From the NCBI GenBank assembly GCA_016235265.1, contig JACRLI010000015.1:1-64000 (forward strand): DNA of 64,000 bases, read 5' to 3'. Of the stretch, positions 42,951 to 54,966 are shown piece by piece (position 1 is the stretch's first letter; each line of letters starts with the position of its first letter). The position numbers were made by a program, and so were the translations under genes. The notes below the pieces were generated by a model. That model was not told the origin of the DNA and did no database searches. It was given only the letters and a program-made list of their open reading frames with translations. Source of the DNA: Candidatus Eisenbacteria bacterium. Lineage in GTDB: Bacteria > Eisenbacteria > RBG-16-71-46 > JACRLI01.

Positions 42951-45651
42951 ACCAGTTGTCCCCCGTGCCCACCGAGGCCGCCAGCGGCACGTCCAACCGG
43001 GCGGCTCCCTCCATGCAGGAGCGCGCCAGCGCGGCCACATCGTCCGCCACGTCCGCCTCGGCCTCCAGCACCAGCTCGTCGTGCACCTGGATCAGCAGCC
43101 GCCCCGCCAGCCCGCGCTCGCGGATGGCGGCGTCGAGGTCCAGCATGGCGCGCTTCACCAGGTCGGCCGCCGAGCCTTGCAGCGGCGCGTTGAGCGCCAC
43201 CCGCTCAGCCCCCGCCGAAGCTCGCCGGTCGGCGCTGCGCAGGTCGGCCACCCCGATGCGCCGCCCGAAGAGGGTGGTCACGTGGCCGCTCTCGCGCGCC
43301 TCCTCCAGCAGCCGCTCCCGGAACGCGCGCACCCGCGGGAGGCGCTCGAAGTAGCGCGCGATGTAGTCGGCGGCCTCCTTCTGCGGGATGCGCAGCTGGC
43401 GGGCCAGGGTCTGCGCGCCCATGCCGTACATCAGCCCGAAGTTGATGGTCTTGGCCCGGCCGCGCTGCTCGCCGCTCACTTCCCCGGGCGCGACGCCGAA
43501 CACCTCGGAGGCGGTGCGGGCATGGATGTCCTCCCCGCGGGCGAAGGCGTCGAGGAACGCGGGCTCGCCCGAGAAGTGCGCCATCATGCGCAGCTCGATC
43601 TGCGAGTAGTCGGCCGAGATCATCCTCCAGCCCGGCTCCGCGGCGAAGGCGCGGCGGATCTCCCGGCCCTGCGCGGTGCGGATGGGAATGTTCTGGAGGT
43701 TGGGATCGCTGCTCGAGAGACGACCCGAGGGAACCACCGTCTGGTGGAACCGCGCGTGGATGCGGCCGGTGGAGGAATCCACCATCGCCGGCAGCGCGTC
43801 CACGTACGTGGACAGGAGCTTCGAAAGCTGGCGGTACTGCAGCACGCGGCCGGGCAGCTCGTGCGCCCCGGAGAGCTCCTCCAGCACGTCGCTGTCGGTG
43901 GAGAACCCGGTCTTGGTCTTCCGCCCCGGCGGGAGCCCCAGCTTCTCGAACAGCACCTGCGCCAGCTGGCGCGAGGACTGGATGTTGAACTCGCCGCCGG
44001 CCAGCGCATGCACCTCCGCCTCCAGGGCGCGCAGCTCGGAGGTGTAGCGCCCCGAGAGTTCCGCCAGCACCGAGGTGTCCACGCGCACCCCGGCCTCCTC
44101 CATCTCGGCCAGCACACGCGCCAGTGGCACCTCCAGGTCGCGGTACAGTTCCAGCTGCCCGCGCGCTTCCAGCGCGCCGCACAGGCGCGGCCCGTCGGCG
44201 AGCCGCCTCGAGAGCACCGCCCAGGCGCGCTCCATCCGGGGCCCGGGCCTGGGCGCCGCCGTCTCCAGGCCCAGCGAGAAGTTCTCCCCGGGGGCGGTCT
44301 CGTCCCCGGCGGCGGCCTCCAGCAGCGCCGCGCGCGCGGCACCGCGCATCTCCAGCACGTAGGCGGCCAGCGCCAGGTCGTCGCCGGTGCGCGGACCGGG
44401 CAGGTCGGCGCGGCGCAGCGCGTGGGCCACGCTCTTGGAGTCCGCCAGCACCAGCTCCGGCCCCGCGCCGAAGAACTCGGCCGCCGCGAGCCGCGCGGCG
44501 CCGTGCGCGGAGACGGCCCGCCAGTGCACCGCCGCGCGGCGCACGGGTGTGGCCAGGATCATCCACTCGGGCTCCGTCCCCAGTGCGCCCGCGCCGGCGC
44601 CGGTGATCTCCAGCGCCACCCGCGGCTCGGCCAGCCAGGCGCGAAAGACCCGCTCCGCGGCGGTGGGGTCCTCCGCCCGCTCCTCGACCGGGTGATGGAG
44701 GAGGGACGCGGGCGCCTCGGCGCGCGCAGCGCCGGGCGAGGGCCCGGACTTCGGACCTCCGGCGACCGCCGGCGCCCCTCCGCCCGCCAACTCCCGGAAG
44801 CGGGCTTCGAAGCGGCGGAACTCCCAGCCGTGGCACAGCTCCGCGAGCCTCGCGGCGTCGAACTCGGCCACTGCCAGGGAGTCCAGCGTGGCCTCCACCG
44901 GCGCCTCGAGATCCAGCGTCACCAGCTGCTTCGAGAAGTAGGCGTCCTCGCGCCCGGCGCGCAGCTTCTCGCGCAGCGAGGGCGGCATCACCTCCTCGAG
45001 CCGCTCGTACACGGCGTCCAGGCTGCCGAACTGGCTCATCAGTTTCACCGCCGTCTTCTCGCCCACCCCGCGCACGCCGGGCACGTTGTCGGAGGAGTCA
45101 CCCATGAGCGCCAGCAGGTCGATGATGTGCCCCGGGTCCACGCCCCACGAGGCGCGCACCTGCTCCGGGCCCATCTCCCCGGCCTCCTCGCCGCTGCCCC
45201 GCGGCAGCAGCGCGTGCACGCGCGCGTCCACCACCTGCAGCAGGTCCTTGTCCCCGGAGTACAGGCGCACGTCCGCGCCCTCCGCGGCGGCGCGGCGGGC
45301 GAGTGCCGCCATCAGGTCGTCGGCCTCGAAGCCGTCGCGCAGCAGCAGCGTCACACGCAGCCCCTCGAGGAGCTTCTTCACCTCGTCAATTTGCGGGACC
45401 AGGTCCTCGGGCATGGGCGGACGGTGGGCCTTGTAGTCGGGGTACTGGTCGTGCCGGAAGGTCGGCGCGGCGGTGTCGAAGGCCACCGCCCAGTGCGTGG
45501 GGCGCTCCTTCTCCAGCAGGCTCAGCATCACCTGCGCGAAGCCGAAGATGGCGCTGGTGTTGCGCCCCTGCGAGTCGCGCAGCGGCCGGCGGATCAGGGC
45601 GTAGTAGGCGCGGTAGAGCAGCGCCATGCCGTCCACCAGGAGCAGCTTCAC
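42937..45651 (-). CDS. polA: DNA polymerase I
   Basis: 904 residues from GTG 45651 (MKLLLVDGMALLYRAYYAL), GGGAGG six bases upstream, overlapping the nadD stop. The 5' nuclease domain (1-~285) keeps AVAFDTAAPTFRHDQYPDYK, GFEADDLMA, SGDKDLLQVV and GVRGVGEKTA. The polymerase domain has motif A DYSQIELR (Asp681), motif B RGRAKTINFGLMYG and motif C QVHDELVLE. In the middle 3'-5' exonuclease position the usual FDTET is replaced by ALEITGAGAG, so proofreading looks lost, as in Taq and Bst. Functions in Okazaki-fragment processing and repair. Confidence 0.96.
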   Translation of the reverse strand: MKLLLVDGMALLYRAYYALIRRPLRDSQGRNTSAIFGFAQVMLSLLEKERPTHWAVAFDTAAPTFRHDQYPDYKAHRPPMPEDLVPQIDEVKKLLEGLRVTLLLRDGFEADDLMAALARRAAAEGADVRLYSGDKDLLQVVDARVHALLPRGSGEEAGEMGPEQVRASWGVDPGHIIDLLALMGDSSDNVPGVRGVGEKTAVKLMSQFGSLDAVYERLEEVMPPSLREKLRAGREDAYFSKQLVTLDLEAPVEATLDSLAVAEFDAARLAELCHGWEFRRFEARFRELAGGGAPAVAGGPKSGPSPGAARAEAPASLLHHPVEERAEDPTAAERVFRAWLAEPRVALEITGAGAGALGTEPEWMILATPVRRAAVHWRAVSAHGAARLAAAEFFGAGPELVLADSKSVAHALRRADLPGPRTGDDLALAAYVLEMRGAARAALLEAAAGDETAPGENFSLGLETAAPRPGPRMERAWAVLSRRLADGPRLCGALEARGQLELYRDLEVPLARVLAEMEEAGVRVDTSVLAELSGRYTSELRALEAEVHALAGGEFNIQSSRQLAQVLFEKLGLPPGRKTKTGFSTDSDVLEELSGAHELPGRVLQYRQLSKLLSTYVDALPAMVDSSTGRIHARFHQTVVPSGRLSSSDPNLQNIPIRTAQGREIRRAFAAEPGWRMISADYSQIELRMMAHFSGEPAFLDAFARGEDIHARTASEVFGVAPGEVSGEQRGRAKTINFGLMYGMGAQTLARQLRIPQKEAADYIARYFERLPRVRAFRERLLEEARESGHVTTLFGRRIGVADLRSADRRASAGAERVALNAPLQGSAADLVKRAMLDLDAAIRERGLAGRLLIQVHDELVLEAEADVADDVAALARSCMEGAARLDVPLAASVGTGDNWFEIH

Positions 45652-46244
45652 CGGGGGCCTCCCGCACCCCCGCGGTAGAGCCGGTGGGCGCGGACGTAGG
45701 CGGCCACCGGCGCGGGGAGGGCATCCCCCACCCCGGCGCCCGCGCGCAGCCGCGAACGCAACGCGGTGGCGGCCAGGTCCACGCAGGGGCGACGCAGCAG
45801 GGTGACGCGCCGCCGCACCCAGGAGGGCACGCGCCGCACATCGAAGCCGGGGCGCGGGACGGCCGCCACGCCGGAGGCCAGCAGAGCCCCGGGGTCGCGC
45901 CAGCGCGGCAGGTCCAGCAGGCTGTCGGCGCCCACCAGGAACACGATGCGCGCCCCGGGCAGCAGGGCCCGGAACGCGCGCAGGGTCTCGACGGTGTAGT
46001 GCGGGCCGGGACGGAGCGTCTCGGCCTCGCAGACATCCATGCCGGGCAGGCCGGCCACGACGAGTTCCACCATCCGGAGCCGGTGGACCGCGGGGCTGAG
46101 CGGCAGCCCGCGCTTGTGCGGCGGGTCCCCCGCCACCACCCACAGGAGCCGGTCCAGCCCGAGGTCCTCGCGGGCGCGTACGGCGACCTCGACGTGCCCG
46201 CGGTGCACCGGGTCGAAGGTGCCCCCGAACAGGCCCAGCTTCAT
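45648..46244 (-). CDS. nadD: Nicotinate-nucleotide adenylyltransferase
   Basis: NAD synthesis: NaMN + ATP to NaAD. ATG 46244 (MKLGLFGGTFDPVHRGH) gives 198 residues. Nucleotidyltransferase T/HxGH site GGTFDPVHRGH at 7-17, PPHKRG near 45, FLVGADSLLDLPRW, and a shortened ISxTxxR-like C-terminal motif (TALRSRLRAG). It overlaps the bamD stop (ATGA) and polA start (GTGA). Confidence 0.95.
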   Translation of the reverse strand: MKLGLFGGTFDPVHRGHVEVAVRAREDLGLDRLLWVVAGDPPHKRGLPLSPAVHRLRMVELVVAGLPGMDVCEAETLRPGPHYTVETLRAFRALLPGARIVFLVGADSLLDLPRWRDPGALLASGVAAVPRPGFDVRRVPSWVRRRVTLLRRPCVDLAATALRSRLRAGAGVGDALPAPVAAYVRAHRLYRGGAGGPR

Positions 46245-47023
46245 GGGTGTTCCAGGGCCGTCCTGGCCAGCTTCTCCCGGGCCCTCTCGGCCCACTCGGT
46301 CCCGGACTTCTCCTTCACCAGCAGCTCCCAGGCCTGCCGGGCCTCTGCGTCCTTGCCCCACTCCTCCAGGCCCAGCCCCTTGAGGTACAGCGCCTCCGCG
46401 GCCCACGGGGAGTCCGCGAACTCGGTCAGTACCTTTTGTGCGTGGAACACCACCGAGCCCGGCTGCTTGAGGTGCGTGTACAATCGCGCGTTCAGCACTT
46501 CCTTCTCGGCCAGCCGGTCGCGCGTGGCCTCCAGCAGCTTCTTCGCGTCCGGAACCCGCGGGCTCTCCGGGTACAGCACCAGGAAGCGCTGCACCTGCGC
46601 GCGCGCGTACACGGTCTTCTCCTGGTCGTAGGCCGCCGGGCGGGAGTCCTCCCAGTACGAAAGCGCCAGCTGGTACTCCACCTCCGGCAGACGCGGCGAA
46701 GCCGGGTACACGTCCAGGAAGTGCCGCAGCTCGACCTGGGCCATGGTGTGCTGCCCCAGCCGGGAATATGCCACGCCGATCAGGTAGGAGGCCTCCTCCG
46801 CATTGGGCCCGCCCGGCGTGGCATCCAGGTAGGCCTTGAGCGCGCGGGCGCACTCGCCCAGGTCGCCGGTCTGGTACAGTTCCTTGCCGGCAACGAACGC
46901 CTCCTCGCCGGGGGCGTAGTGGACCACACCCGCGGTGGCCCCGCAGCCGGCCAGGAGCGCCGCCAGGGCGATCCCGGCGGCGGACGGCAGCGAGCGTCTC
47001 AAGACCTTTGAAAACTTGGACAT
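46241..47023 (-). CDS. bamD: Outer-membrane assembly lipoprotein BamD
   Basis: 260 residues from ATG 47023. Lipoprotein signal peptide AAGIALAALLAGC (Cys27), then five TPR-like helical pairs: GKELYQTGDLGECARALKA, SYLIGVAYSRLGQHTMAQ, QLALSYWEDSRPAAYDQE, FLVLYPESPRVPDAKKLL and FADSPWAAEALYLKG. The HFLDVYPASPRLPEVEYQLA stretch is the usual BamD pattern. Part of the BAM complex that inserts barrels like those encoded at 31-39 kb. Coupled to nadD. Confidence 0.93.
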   Translation of the reverse strand: MSKFSKVLRRSLPSAAGIALAALLAGCGATAGVVHYAPGEEAFVAGKELYQTGDLGECARALKAYLDATPGGPNAEEASYLIGVAYSRLGQHTMAQVELRHFLDVYPASPRLPEVEYQLALSYWEDSRPAAYDQEKTVYARAQVQRFLVLYPESPRVPDAKKLLEATRDRLAEKEVLNARLYTHLKQPGSVVFHAQKVLTEFADSPWAAEALYLKGLGLEEWGKDAEARQAWELLVKEKSGTEWAERAREKLARTALEHP

Positions 47024-47030
47024 GGGGGCG

Positions 47031-47789
47031 TCAGTTCCGGTTGGTGTAGAAGAGGAAAACCAGGCCGGTCACGAGCCCCACCACGATGGCGGGCTCCAGC
47101 AGCCGCGAGAGGCTCTTGTCGGGCACCGAGGGCGGCGTGATGCTGAACAGCCGGTCTTCGACCTCCCCCAGGCGGGCCTGCGGCACCCGGTCGGAGAGCG
47201 CGCCCCGTCCGTGCCCGGACCACAGCAGGCGCCCGTCGGGCGCCATCAGGCGGAGCCCCAGGGACACGGTCGCCAGGCGGTCCACCTCGCCCGGACCGAA
47301 CAGGCGGCTCTTGTGCAGGTCGGTGTACCCCAGGTTCAGGCCGGCGACGCGGTACTCGAGCAGGCTGGCGTTGGGATCCAGCGGCCTGCGGTCGAGGGCC
47401 AGGCGCCGGCGCGCCGCCTGCCTGGCGGCGGAGGCGGCGGAGTCCTCCTCGGCCTCGCTGTCGGCCGGCGCGGGACTCTCCGCGGTGTCGGACAGCGCGC
47501 CGTGGAAGCTCAGCCGGGCCACGCGGCGCTGCAGCAGCTCCGCGATCTCGTTCTCCAGCGCCCACTCGGGACGCTGGCCCGCGGCGGGCAGGATCACCAC
47601 CACGTCCCGCGGACCGAGCGGCATGACGCTCACCATGGAGTCCACCGCGCCGCGCACCGCGCGTCGCAGCATCTCGGAGTTGGAGGTCAGCCGCTCCGCG
47701 GCCGGAAGCCCCGCGGCCCGGGCGGGCTGCGGGCCCGAGAGCCCCAGGAGGAGCCCCGCCAGCGCGAGGCTGCAGCTGCTAGTTCGCAT
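47031..47789 (-). CDS. Predicted exported protein with C-terminal membrane anchor
   Basis: No family recognised. 252 residues from ATG 47789 (MRTSSCSLALAGLLLGL); an in-frame ATG at 47804 is also possible, and both overlap rimO. Signal peptide to PARAA. Middle region with strands SVMPLGPRDVVVILPAAG and the helical NEIAELLQRRVARLSF, an acidic/Ala-rich loop near 110-130, then LGLRLMAPDGRLLWSGHGRG. One transmembrane helix lies near the end (AIVVGLVTGLVFLFY). Between rimO and bamD, so probably an envelope protein. Confidence 0.65.
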   Translation of the reverse strand: MRTSSCSLALAGLLLGLSGPQPARAAGLPAAERLTSNSEMLRRAVRGAVDSMVSVMPLGPRDVVVILPAAGQRPEWALENEIAELLQRRVARLSFHGALSDTAESPAPADSEAEEDSAASAARQAARRRLALDRRPLDPNASLLEYRVAGLNLGYTDLHKSRLFGPGEVDRLATVSLGLRLMAPDGRLLWSGHGRGALSDRVPQARLGEVEDRLFSITPPSVPDKSLSRLLEPAIVVGLVTGLVFLFYTNRN

Positions 47790-49128
47790 CGGCCACCCAG
47801 TCATACGCGCGAGCCTCCACCAGGGTCACGTCGCGGAACTCGCCGGCTTCCAGCCCGCGTCCGCGCACGATGGTTACGCCGTCGATTTCCGGGGCCTGGT
47901 GCTCGCTGCGCCCCACGGCCTCGTCGCGCCCCGTCACCCGGTCCACCAGCACCCGCGCGCGGGCGCCGACCATGCGACGGTGCAGCTGGAGCGAAATCCC
48001 GCGCTGCAAGGTCATGATCTCCCGCCGGCGGGCCTCCTTCACGCCCGGGGCCAGCTGCCCGGGGGCCACCCCCAGCGGCGTGCCTTCCTCGGGAGAATAC
48101 GCGAACACCCCCAGATGGTCGAACTCCGCCTCGCGGACGAAGTCGCGCAGCGCGGCGAACTCCTCCTCCGACTCCCCGGGGGAGCCCACGATGAACGTGG
48201 TCCGCACCGCGATGCCCGGCACCCGCGCGCGCAGCGCGCGCAGCAGGTGGCGCGTCTGCGCCCCGGTGACCCGGCGGCGCATGCGCGCCAGCACCGCGTC
48301 GTCAATATGCTGCAGCGGCATGTCCACGTAGTTGCAGATCTTCGGCTCGGTGCGCAGCAGCTCCACCAGCTCCGAGGTGTAGCGCGCGGGGTGCGTGTAC
48401 AGCAGCCGCAACCACTCCACACCCGGCACGCGCGCCAGTTCCCGAAGCAGCGTCGCCAGCCCGGCGCCCCCGGGCACGTCCTCGCCATACGCGGTGAGGT
48501 CCTGCGAGATCAGGTTGAGTTCCCGCACGCCGGAGGCCGCCAGCCCCCGCGCCTCCCGGACCAGGTCCTGCACCGGCCGGCCCTTCTGCTTGCCGCGCAG
48601 GTCGGGAATGATGCAGAAGGCGCAGCCGTGGCTGCAGCCGTCGGCCACCTGGAGGTACGCCATGTGCGGCGGCGTGGACAGCGCCCGCGGCACGTTGGAG
48701 GTCCACCGCGCGCCGGCCGCCCCCACCCCGCCCGGGCTGCCGCCCTCGGTCCGGCAGGCGTCCACCACCGCCTCCTCGGTGCCCGTGCCCAGCAGCGCGT
48801 CAATCTCGGGGATCTCGCGGCGCAGCTCGTCTCCGAAGCGCTGCGCCAGGCAGCCGGTCACCACCAGCCGGCGCAACCTGCCGGTCTTCTTCAGCTCGGC
48901 CACCTCGAGGATGGCCTGCACCGATTCCTGCCGGGACGCGTCGATGAAGGAGCAGGTGTTGACCACCGCCACGTCGGCCGAACCCAGCTCGCCGGTGGCC
49001 TCGAAGCCCGCCTGGGACAGCAGCCCCAGCATGCGCTCGCTGTCCACCAGGTTCTTGGGGCAGCCGAGCGTGACGAAGCCGACCCGCGAGGGGCCGGCCG
49101 GTCGGGTCTTCCGGGGGGTGGGTGTCAC
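47779..49128 (-). CDS. rimO: Ribosomal protein S12 methylthiotransferase RimO
   Basis: Radical-SAM enzyme that adds a methylthio group to an Asp of ribosomal protein S12. 449 residues from GTG 49128. N-terminal UPF0004 cluster cysteines Cys23 (TLGCPKNLVDSE), Cys59 (NTCSFID), Cys93 (TGCLAQR); radical SAM CX3CX2C at Cys165, Cys169, Cys172 (DGCSHGCAFC); C-terminal TRAM-like domain with ARVLVDRVTG. The CPKNLVDSE signature separates RimO from MiaB. Confidence 0.95.
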   Translation of the reverse strand: MTPTPRKTRPAGPSRVGFVTLGCPKNLVDSERMLGLLSQAGFEATGELGSADVAVVNTCSFIDASRQESVQAILEVAELKKTGRLRRLVVTGCLAQRFGDELRREIPEIDALLGTGTEEAVVDACRTEGGSPGGVGAAGARWTSNVPRALSTPPHMAYLQVADGCSHGCAFCIIPDLRGKQKGRPVQDLVREARGLAASGVRELNLISQDLTAYGEDVPGGAGLATLLRELARVPGVEWLRLLYTHPARYTSELVELLRTEPKICNYVDMPLQHIDDAVLARMRRRVTGAQTRHLLRALRARVPGIAVRTTFIVGSPGESEEEFAALRDFVREAEFDHLGVFAYSPEEGTPLGVAPGQLAPGVKEARRREIMTLQRGISLQLHRRMVGARARVLVDRVTGRDEAVGRSEHQAPEIDGVTIVRGRGLEAGEFRDVTLVEARAYDWVADAN

Positions 49129-49206
49129 GGTGCCGTGGTCAGCCTTCCGAAGGGATGAGGTGCGCGGCGCGGCCGGACGGCCCGCCGGGCGCTCCCGGGA
49201 GCCGGG

Positions 49207-51501
49207 CTATACCCCGGACTTGCGTCCGAGGCCTTGCTCCTCGAGGTAGCGCTCGTCCACCAGGACCTCGCGGGCCTGGCTGCCCGTGAAGGGGCCGACC
49301 ACGCCGAGGCTCTCCAGCTTGTCCATGATCCGGCCGGCGCGCGAGTAGCCGATCTTGAGGCGCCTCTGAAGCAGCGAGACCGAGCCGCGCTGGGACAGTA
49401 TCACGATGCGGGCGGCCTCGGCCACCAGCTCGTCGTCCACGTCATCCTCCTCGGAGACGCCCTCCTCGGTGCCGCCGCCCTCCCGTCCGAGGTCCACCGG
49501 GGGCTCCGGCGGGCCCTGCGGGGCGCGCTCGCGCCAGAAGCGCGACAGCGCCTCCACCTCGGCCTCCGAGATGTAGGCACCGTGGATGCGGACGGGCTCG
49601 GGCTGGCCGGCGGGCAGGAACAGCATGTCGCCGTTGCCGAGCAGGGTGTCCGCGCCGTTCATGTCGAGGATGGTGCGGGAGTCCACCTTGGAAGCCACCT
49701 GGAAGCTCATCCGGGACGGGAAATTGGCCTTGATGACGCCGGTGATCACGTCCACCGAGGGCCGCTGGGTGGCCACGATCAGGTGGATCCCCACCGCGCG
49801 GGCCATCTGCGCCAGCCGCGCGATGGGCTCCTCGATCTCCATGGGCAGGGTCAGCATCAGGTCCGCCAGCTCGTCCACCATCACCACGATGTAGGGCAGC
49901 TTCTCGCCCTCGCCCTTCTGCGCCACGGCCGCGTTGTAGGTGTCGATGTGGCGCGCGCCGCTGCCGGCCAGGGTGCGGTAGCGGCGCTCCATTTCGGAGA
50001 CCACCCAGCGCAGCGCGCGGGCCGCGGGCTTGGCCGCGGTCACCACCGGCCACAGCAGGTGTGGAATGCCGTTGTAGCCGGTGAGCTCCAGCATCTTGGG
50101 GTCGATCAGGAGCAGGCGCAGCGTTGCCGGCGAGTGGCGCAGCAGCAGGCTGGCCATGATCACGTTCATGGCCACGCTCTTGCCCGAGCCCGTGGCGCCG
50201 GCCACCAGCAGGTGCGGCGCCTTGGTGAGGTCGGTGGTGAACACCTTGCCGGTGGTGTCCTTGCCCATGGCGATGGGCATCCGGCCCTGACCGGAACGGA
50301 AGGCTTCCGTCTCCACCACCTCCCGGACGTAGACCGTCTGCGGGTTGGGGTTGGGCACCTCGATGCCCACGGCGGCCTTTCCCGGGATGGGAGCCAGGAT
50401 GCGGATGCGCTTGGCGCGCAGCGCCAGCGCCAGGTCGTCCGAGCGGGTCACGATCTGGCTGACCTTCACTCCGGGGCCCGGCTCCAGTTCGAACATGGTG
50501 ACCACCGGCCCGGGGTGGATCTCGCTGACCTGGGCCAGGACGTCGAACTCCGCCAGGGTGCGCTCCAGGACCTGCGCCTTGGCCTTGAGCTCCGCCTCGG
50601 TGAGCACTTCGCCGCTGACGATGGGCTCGGCCAGCAGCGTGGTGGGCGGCAGGTCGCCGGAGGTGACCACGGCGGGCGGCATCGGGGCGGCCGGCTTCTC
50701 CCGGGGCTTCTCGGGCTTGGGCCGGGCCCCGCCGCTGAAGGGCAGGTGGATCTGCGGCGCGGGCTTCTTCGCGGGCGGCCCGGGCGCGATCTCTTCCAGG
50801 TCCAGGTCGTCCGCCTCCGCCGCGGCGCGCGCCGCGCCGGGCTCGCGGACGATCTTCATGCCGGGCTTGCCGCCCTTCTCGTCCCGCTCGTCGCCCCGCG
50901 CGGGCTTCTCCGCGCGGCGGCGGGGCGCCCGGCGGCTGCCGGGGCGCAGCCTCTCGGCCAGTCCCATTCCCAGCCGGAGCGGCATCCGCAGCGCGGCGCC
51001 CATGCCCTGGGCCACCAGCGAAAAGCCCACCTCGCTGGCCACCAGCAGCAGCACCGTGAGCAGCGTGCCCAGCAGGATGACGCTGCCCACGCGGCTGAGC
51101 ACGCCGGTGACCACTCCCGCCAGCGCGCCGCCCACTCGGCCGGTCCAGGCCTCCGGAACCCACAGCGCGACCAGCGTGACGAACGTGACCAGGATGGCCG
51201 CGCCGATGGCGGTCCGGACCGCCAGCTCCCCGGCCTCGTTCTGCCGCAGGCGATTCCAGCCCCAGGCGAACAGGGCCACCGGCACCGCCCACACCGCGAG
51301 CTTGCCGAAGATGAATCGCAGCGCGAACGCGAACAGGGCCCCCACGGGGCCGCACGCGTTGCGATAACCGGTCCCCAGCGCGTGGGGCCAGTCGGCGATG
51401 TCGTAAGTGAAGAGGGAGACGGCCGTCAGCGCGCCGAGGGCCAGCAGCAGCACCCCCAGGATCTGGGATTGGCGACGGTCGGAGAGTTCCCAGGCTGGCA
51501 T
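49207..51501 (-). CDS. ftsK: DNA translocase FtsK/SpoIIIE
   Basis: Septal DNA pump for chromosome segregation. 764 residues. Four transmembrane helices in the first ~160 residues, a charged Pro/Arg/Lys linker (180-280), the alpha/beta domain, Walker A AGATGSGKS at ~434-442, Walker B-type VMVDELADLM, ATQRPSVDVITGVIKANFP, and a C-terminal winged-helix gamma domain (SVSLLQRRLKIGYSRAGRIMD) that reads KOPS sites. It follows the small exported-protein gene after 69 bases. Confidence 0.97.
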   Translation of the reverse strand: MPAWELSDRRQSQILGVLLLALGALTAVSLFTYDIADWPHALGTGYRNACGPVGALFAFALRFIFGKLAVWAVPVALFAWGWNRLRQNEAGELAVRTAIGAAILVTFVTLVALWVPEAWTGRVGGALAGVVTGVLSRVGSVILLGTLLTVLLLVASEVGFSLVAQGMGAALRMPLRLGMGLAERLRPGSRRAPRRRAEKPARGDERDEKGGKPGMKIVREPGAARAAAEADDLDLEEIAPGPPAKKPAPQIHLPFSGGARPKPEKPREKPAAPMPPAVVTSGDLPPTTLLAEPIVSGEVLTEAELKAKAQVLERTLAEFDVLAQVSEIHPGPVVTMFELEPGPGVKVSQIVTRSDDLALALRAKRIRILAPIPGKAAVGIEVPNPNPQTVYVREVVETEAFRSGQGRMPIAMGKDTTGKVFTTDLTKAPHLLVAGATGSGKSVAMNVIMASLLLRHSPATLRLLLIDPKMLELTGYNGIPHLLWPVVTAAKPAARALRWVVSEMERRYRTLAGSGARHIDTYNAAVAQKGEGEKLPYIVVMVDELADLMLTLPMEIEEPIARLAQMARAVGIHLIVATQRPSVDVITGVIKANFPSRMSFQVASKVDSRTILDMNGADTLLGNGDMLFLPAGQPEPVRIHGAYISEAEVEALSRFWRERAPQGPPEPPVDLGREGGGTEEGVSEEDDVDDELVAEAARIVILSQRGSVSLLQRRLKIGYSRAGRIMDKLESLGVVGPFTGSQAREVLVDERYLEEQGLGRKSGV

Positions 51502-51569
51502 CGCGCGACGTCCTCCATGGCGTCAGGGGCCCTCGAGGGTCCTGCAGGGGCTGGAATCGCCCCGGCTGG

Positions 51570-52022
51570 CTACTTTACACCAGCGGGAGGTCCGGCGCCA
51601 CCCCTGGAGGCGGGGTCCTGCATCAACTGAAGCCGGTGCTCGGCCTGGCGGGCGGCTTCTTCATCCCCGGAGAGCCGGGCCACCCCGGCCTGGGTCTCGA
51701 GGAGGCGGGCCTGCGTCTCGCGGCGCAGCTCCCGGGCCGCCTGTTCCAGGGCGCGGCGATCGCTGCCGTCCGGCGCCCGCAACAGACTGCGGCGCAGCGC
51801 CATGGCCTCCCGGCGCCCCTCATCCTCGATGGCGCGCAACGCCTCGGATCCCAGCATGTCGGCGCGGATCACGGCGGGAGTGAGACCGGCGTCGGCGCCC
51901 TCGGCCCCGGCCCGGGACACGGGGTGACCGGGCACGCGCCGGTTGGATTCGCAGGAGTCTGCCACGAACGCCAGGCACAGCGCCGCGAGCAGCACCACCA
52001 TCATGGCGGCATAGCGAGTCAC
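51570..52022 (-). CDS. Small exported coiled-coil protein
   Basis: 150 residues from GTG 52022 (MTRYAAMMVVLLAALCLAF), with GGAGG seven bases upstream; the longer in-frame extension is not supported. Hydrophobic signal or anchor to about 25, then DSCESN; the Cys is not in a good lipobox (Ala-Asp-Ser-Cys). The rest is helical, with charged Ala/Arg/Glu heptad-like runs (ALEQAARELRRETQARLLET). No family recognised. First gene behind the promoter at 52285-52313, before ftsK. Confidence 0.6.
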   Translation of the reverse strand: MTRYAAMMVVLLAALCLAFVADSCESNRRVPGHPVSRAGAEGADAGLTPAVIRADMLGSEALRAIEDEGRREAMALRRSLLRAPDGSDRRALEQAARELRRETQARLLETQAGVARLSGDEEAARQAEHRLQLMQDPASRGGAGPPAGVK

Positions 52023-52284
52023 GGGGGGACCTCCGCGTGGGCATCCGCGGTCCGCGACCACCGCGTCCACCCGGCCGGGGCCGGTGCGGTGGAATTCCCT
52101 TGGAAGAGGGCGCGGGGGCCCGGCGCGCCTCACCGGCAACCGGGGATGCCGGGGCGCAGCGGGCGGGCCCCGCGGCCTTGCTGCGGGCCCGCACGGGCGG
52201 GCCGATGTGGGTTCCGGGAATGCAGCGGGGCGGCCGCGCCCCGCGCGATCCGCCCCTCACCTCCCCGGCAAAATGTGTTGAGAA

Positions 52285-52313
52285 ACTGTAGCACGCGCGA
52301 CCGAAGATGTAAA
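52285..52313 (-). promoter_or_regulatory. Sigma-70 promoter for the ftsK-region genes
   Basis: Minus strand TTTACA (52313-52308), 17-base spacer, TACAGT (52290-52285), in an AT-richer patch between ahcY and the small exported gene. The leader is about 255 bases and contains only GC-rich inverted repeats (e.g. around 52215-52240); no riboswitch was recognised. Confidence 0.6.
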
Positions 52314-52356
52314 TCCCTGGCGGTGACCTCACCCGCCCCGGCGGTGCGGAGGGGCG

Positions 52357-54916
<2,560 letters not shown>

Positions 54917-54966
54917 GCTCATGCTCCTTGTCGATTCGACCCCGCGCCGGGACCGGCGCGGGTGCG

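Noticed and set aside
42211..45678. 1155-codon plus-strand open frame
   Set aside because: Antisense to coaE and polA; low-complexity composition and no ribosome site or family.
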